Source of the DNA: Clostridia bacterium
GTDB taxonomy: Bacteria > Bacillota_A > Clostridia > Oscillospirales > CAG-272
Direction: 5' to 3'
Length of the DNA stretch: 7,305 bases
Assembly: GCA_017652965.1 (NCBI GenBank)
Contig: JAGBZZ010000123.1
Location: forward strand, 1-7,305
The notes below the pieces were generated by a model. It saw only the letters and a program-made list of their open reading frames with translations, did not search any database and was not told the DNA's origin. Numbering within the stretch: position 1 is the first letter of the stretch; each line of letters starts with the position of its first letter. The translations under genes and the position numbers were made by a program. Shown piece after piece: positions 4,915 through 7,305 of the stretch.

Positions 4915-7107
4915 ATGCTTACACTTCAAAAGCTTGGCGAGGGCGGCTTCCGCCTCGTCTCCGACCGCGGCCGCGAATCGCTTCTCTCCCGGTACGGCAT
5001 CCTTGGGGACCGCCTCAGCCGCGCATACGCGGCGGCCAGCGTTTCTGTGGAGGGAAACACCGCGACCATGAAAACCGAAAAGCGCGAGGTAAGCGTGACG
5101 CTTACCGAGGTCACCAAGGGCTTCCGCCTGGATATCCCGCTTCGCAAGGGCGAGCGGCTCTTTGGCCTTGGCGATGCCACGCGGGATGCCGTGATGGTGC
5201 GCGGCCTGCGCGTGCCGGTGCACGTCTGCAACGTGGCCTCCTACGGCCCCCAGCCCCTGCTTCTGTCGGCCGACGGCTGGGCGATCCTTGTCAACTGCAC
5301 CTATAGCCAATCCTTTGACATCGGCTACACCGACCCGGATCTTCTGACGGTCTACGCCAGCGGCGGTCGGGCAGACTTCTACCTCTTTGCCGCCGATACC
5401 CTCGCCGACCTTGTGGAGGCGGTCACCGATATCACCGGCAAGCCCGTGATGCTGCCCGCCTTCGGCTATGGGCTTACCATCGTCAATAACGAGCAGGTCG
5501 GCGCGCGCGAGCTTCTTGAGAACATCCGCATCTGCCGCGACAAAGAGATCCCCTGTGACATTATGGGGCTTGAGCCCTCCTGGATGGGCGGCTATAACTT
5601 CACGGTAAACAAGGGCTGGGACAAGAACCTCTTCTATCTCCCGCACTGGAAGCCCGACAACCAGTCGGGCAGCAGCACCTTCTTCTTTGCGATGCGGGAA
5701 ATGGGGATGCGCCTTTCTCTTTGGCTGTGCGAGGAGTACGACCTCTTCTATGAGGAGGAGCGCCGCGCAGGCGAGATGATCGGCCTTGACCGTGACCCCA
5801 CCATCGACGAGGTCTTCCGGAAGAACGCCGCCTTTGTCGACGACCGCCTGACCTCCAAGAGCCGCGCCGACAATATCACAAAGCGTGACCAGGCGTGGTT
5901 TGAGCATCTCAAGAAATTTGTGGATAACGGTGCCGTCTGCTTTAAGCTGGACGGCTCACGCCAGGTGATGGAACATCCCGACCGCCTGTGGGCCGAGAAA
6001 TACACAGACGACGAGGGGCACAACGTCTATCCCGTGATCCTTGCCCGCCAGATGATGGAGGGGTACCGCGATCATACCGACGGCCGCCGCGCCATGATCT
6101 ATACGGCAGGGGCATTCACGGGAAGCCAGCAGTACGCCGCCACCTGGGCGGGGGATACCGGCGGCGGCCCGCGCCCGCTTGTCTCGGTGCTGAACTACGC
6201 CATGTGCGGGCACACCAACACCTCCTGCGACCTTGAGATCCTTGACCCCGAGGCGATGCACTACGCCTTCCTTCTCACCTGGACACAGCTGCTTTGCTGG
6301 GCAAACTGGCACTATCCCTGGTATCTTGCCAAGGAAAGAGAGGACATGTTCCGCTCCTATTCACTGCTTCGCTCCTCGCTCTTCCCGCATATCTATGCGG
6401 CGGCGCACCGCGCCGCGGCCACCGGCTATCCCGTTGTCCGCCCTCTGCCGCTGGTCTATCCCGAAACCGACCGCTTTGACGGGGTCAAAAACGCCTATAT
6501 GCTGGGGGACTCCTTGTACGTGGCGGCCTTCGATATGAACCTCGACCTGCCGGACGGCAAGTGGTATGACTATTTCAATGACAGCCGCATCTACGAGGGC
6601 CGCGTGACCTACGAGCGCACAGAAGGGCGCGGCGGTGCCCTGCTTGCCAAGGCCGGCTCGGTCGTGGTGACGATGGCGCCCCAGCAGTACATTATGGAAA
6701 AGGCGCACGACTATATCCTGCGCGTCTTTCCGGGTGGGGACGGCGAGGCTGTCCTTTACGAGGATGACGGATACACCTACGGCTACCAAAGCGGCGAGTA
6801 CGCCACCACCCGCATCCTGCTTGCCGACGGCGGCGCGGCAGGCTACACCCTCACGGTGGGGATGCGAGAGGGCAGCTTCCCCGGTCGCCCCGATAACGGC
6901 CACGATCACCGCCAGAACTCGATCCCGCGGATCGACGGCATCGCCCCCGTGCGGGATATGAAGGTCTACCTTGCCGGCCGCGTGCCATCGGCGATCACTC
7001 TTGACGGCGAGACTGTGCCCTTCACGGTGGAGGACGGCCGCGCCACCTTCACCGTCCCCGCCGCCCTGCACGAAAAGCAGGATCTTGTGTATAACATCGT
7101 TTACTGA
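4915..7107 (+). CDS. GH31-family glycoside hydrolase (alpha-glucosidase/xylosidase/galactosidase superfamily), atypical subgroup
   Basis: A 730-residue cytoplasmic-type protein without a signal peptide. An N-terminal beta domain (FGLGDATRD at 83-91) leads into the barrel at PAFGYGLT (181-188). The catalytic pair is present: nucleophile Asp346 in FKLDGS and acid/base Asp414 in WAGDTGG, 68 residues apart as usual for GH31. C-terminal beta domains follow, including LYEDDGYTYGY (614-624). GH31 enzymes retain configuration while removing alpha-linked glucose, xylose, galactose or sulfoquinovose. Several loops are unusual: GLEPSW (218-223) stands where most members have an LDxxY/W motif, and GHTNTSCDLE (432-441) replaces the SDIGGF segment. 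The arginine of the RNH motif also seems absent, with ANWHYPWYL (463-471) there. Specificity therefore cannot be assigned. The ATG at 4915 is chosen because AAAGGGG lies 8 bases upstream; the open frame runs back to 4828 inside the preceding gene. Only 14 bases separate it from the DUF4838 stop, so the two are co-transcribed. Confidence 0.92.
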   Translation: MLTLQKLGEGGFRLVSDRGRESLLSRYGILGDRLSRAYAAASVSVEGNTATMKTEKREVSVTLTEVTKGFRLDIPLRKGERLFGLGDATRDAVMVRGLRVPVHVCNVASYGPQPLLLSADGWAILVNCTYSQSFDIGYTDPDLLTVYASGGRADFYLFAADTLADLVEAVTDITGKPVMLPAFGYGLTIVNNEQVGARELLENIRICRDKEIPCDIMGLEPSWMGGYNFTVNKGWDKNLFYLPHWKPDNQSGSSTFFFAMREMGMRLSLWLCEEYDLFYEEERRAGEMIGLDRDPTIDEVFRKNAAFVDDRLTSKSRADNITKRDQAWFEHLKKFVDNGAVCFKLDGSRQVMEHPDRLWAEKYTDDEGHNVYPVILARQMMEGYRDHTDGRRAMIYTAGAFTGSQQYAATWAGDTGGGPRPLVSVLNYAMCGHTNTSCDLEILDPEAMHYAFLLTWTQLLCWANWHYPWYLAKEREDMFRSYSLLRSSLFPHIYAAAHRAAATGYPVVRPLPLVYPETDRFDGVKNAYMLGDSLYVAAFDMNLDLPDGKWYDYFNDSRIYEGRVTYERTEGRGGALLAKAGSVVVTMAPQQYIMEKAHDYILRVFPGGDGEAVLYEDDGYTYGYQSGEYATTRILLADGGAAGYTLTVGMREGSFPGRPDNGHDHRQNSIPRIDGIAPVRDMKVYLAGRVPSAITLDGETVPFTVEDGRATFTVPAALHEKQDLVYNIVY

Positions 7108-7140
7108 TCGCCCCCAGAGCGATGCTTTCCCCATACAAAC

Positions 7141-7167
7141 GGCGACCTGCAATAAAGCAGGTCTGCC
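7141..7167 (+). terminator. Strong hairpin after the GH31 gene, possible operon end
   Basis: GACCTGC (7144-7150) pairs perfectly with GCAGGTC (7157-7163) around an AATAAA loop. GGC (7141-7143) extends the stem with GCC (7165-7167) across one bulged T. It lies 33 bases after the GH31 stop. No T-run follows on either strand, so termination would not be of the standard intrinsic kind. It may mark the transcript end or be the first hairpin of the repeat block to its right. Confidence 0.4.
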
Positions 7168-7170
7168 GAA

Positions 7171-7305
7171 CGATGTTTGCCCTTACGGGCAAGTGATGTT
7201 GCCTTCGGCAATGATGTATACTGCGTAAATGATGTTACGCCTGACGGCGTAGTGGGCAAACATCACATCATTGCGACCATCGGGAGCAACATCATTATGA
7301 GCGAA
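7171..7305. repeat. Palindromic multi-hairpin repeat element, continuing past the window edge
   Basis: Short hairpins alternate with TGATG spacers: TTGCCC/GGGCAA (7177-7192), TTGCC/GGCAA (7199-7211) and TACGCC/GGCGTA (7236-7251). GCGTAA (7223-7228) can alternatively pair with TTACGC (7235-7240). The array is enclosed by a perfect 11-base inverted repeat, GATGTTTGCCC (7172-7182) with GGGCAAACATC (7254-7264). Further out, TGATGTTGC (7194-7202) matches GCAACATCA (7286-7294). The left half carries GATGTT motifs and the right half AACATC, so the element folds on itself. It has no coding capacity that I can support. It resembles dispersed intergenic hairpin repeats of gut Clostridia as I recall them, and might be a miniature mobile or RNA-stabilising element. 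Nothing here shows mobility: no target duplication is visible and the right end is missing. Confidence 0.65.

Noticed and set aside
4885..5907. 340-codon minus-strand open frame over the GH31 gene
   Set aside because: There is no recognisable domain or start signal. The opposite strand carries a complete GH31 frame.
7297..7305. ATG AGC GAA at the right edge as the start of a new gene
   Set aside because: Only three codons are visible and they lie at the end of the repeat block. GGGAG at 7282-7286 is a poor, distant ribosome site. It cannot be judged from this window.
7141..7305. CRISPR array
   Set aside because: The repeats are short hairpins of differing sequence with 5-6 base linkers. There are no identical repeats of 25-40 bases and no unique spacers.

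Overview
This window looks like an accessory carbohydrate-catabolism locus from a GC-rich Clostridia-type Firmicute, probably a gut commensal or a genome assembled from a gut metagenome. That placement is inferred from three things: strong AAGGAGG-type ribosome binding sites, sigma-A promoters of the TTGACA/TATAAT type in every intergenic space, and a palindromic short-hairpin repeat at the right edge. No marker gene is present, so no genus can be named.

Layout, left to right. (1) Positions 1-99 on the minus strand hold the first 33 codons of a GH95-family glycosidase (alpha-L-fucosidase type), cut by the window edge. (2) A 190-bp divergent intergenic region carries back-to-back promoters. 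A near-palindrome lies on the GH95 promoter and short repeats lie on the rightward one. (3) A plus-strand gene (290-1603) encodes a small protein of the neutral/alkaline ceramidase N-terminal-domain family, followed directly by an intrinsic terminator. (4) About 300 bp without a convincing gene. (5) A convergent minus-strand AraC/XylS-family regulator (1947-2777). (6) A second divergent promoter region with a 21-bp-spaced direct repeat and an 8-bp inverted repeat, both candidate operators. (7) A two-gene plus-strand operon: a DUF4838-family TIM-barrel putative glycosidase (2942-4900) and, 14 bp later, a GH31-family glycosidase (4915-7107). (8) A right-edge block of tandem short hairpins joined by TGATG spacers and enclosed in a larger inverted repeat, running out of the window.

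How the parts may work together (inference). The AraC-type regulator probably senses a sugar through its cupin-like N-terminus and controls the divergent DUF4838-GH31 operon, and perhaps the GH95/ceramidase-like divergon. No signal peptide is visible on any of the complete enzymes or on the visible GH95 N-terminus, so the set probably works in the cytoplasm on imported oligosaccharides or glycoconjugates. No transporter is in the window. GH95 implies a terminal fucose or galactose, GH31 an alpha-linked sugar, and DUF4838 and the ceramidase-like protein have no assigned substrate. The most unusual points are the loss of the ceramidase nucleophile serine in the PF04734 protein, the atypical active-site loops of the GH31 enzyme, and this combination of four hydrolase families under one local regulator.
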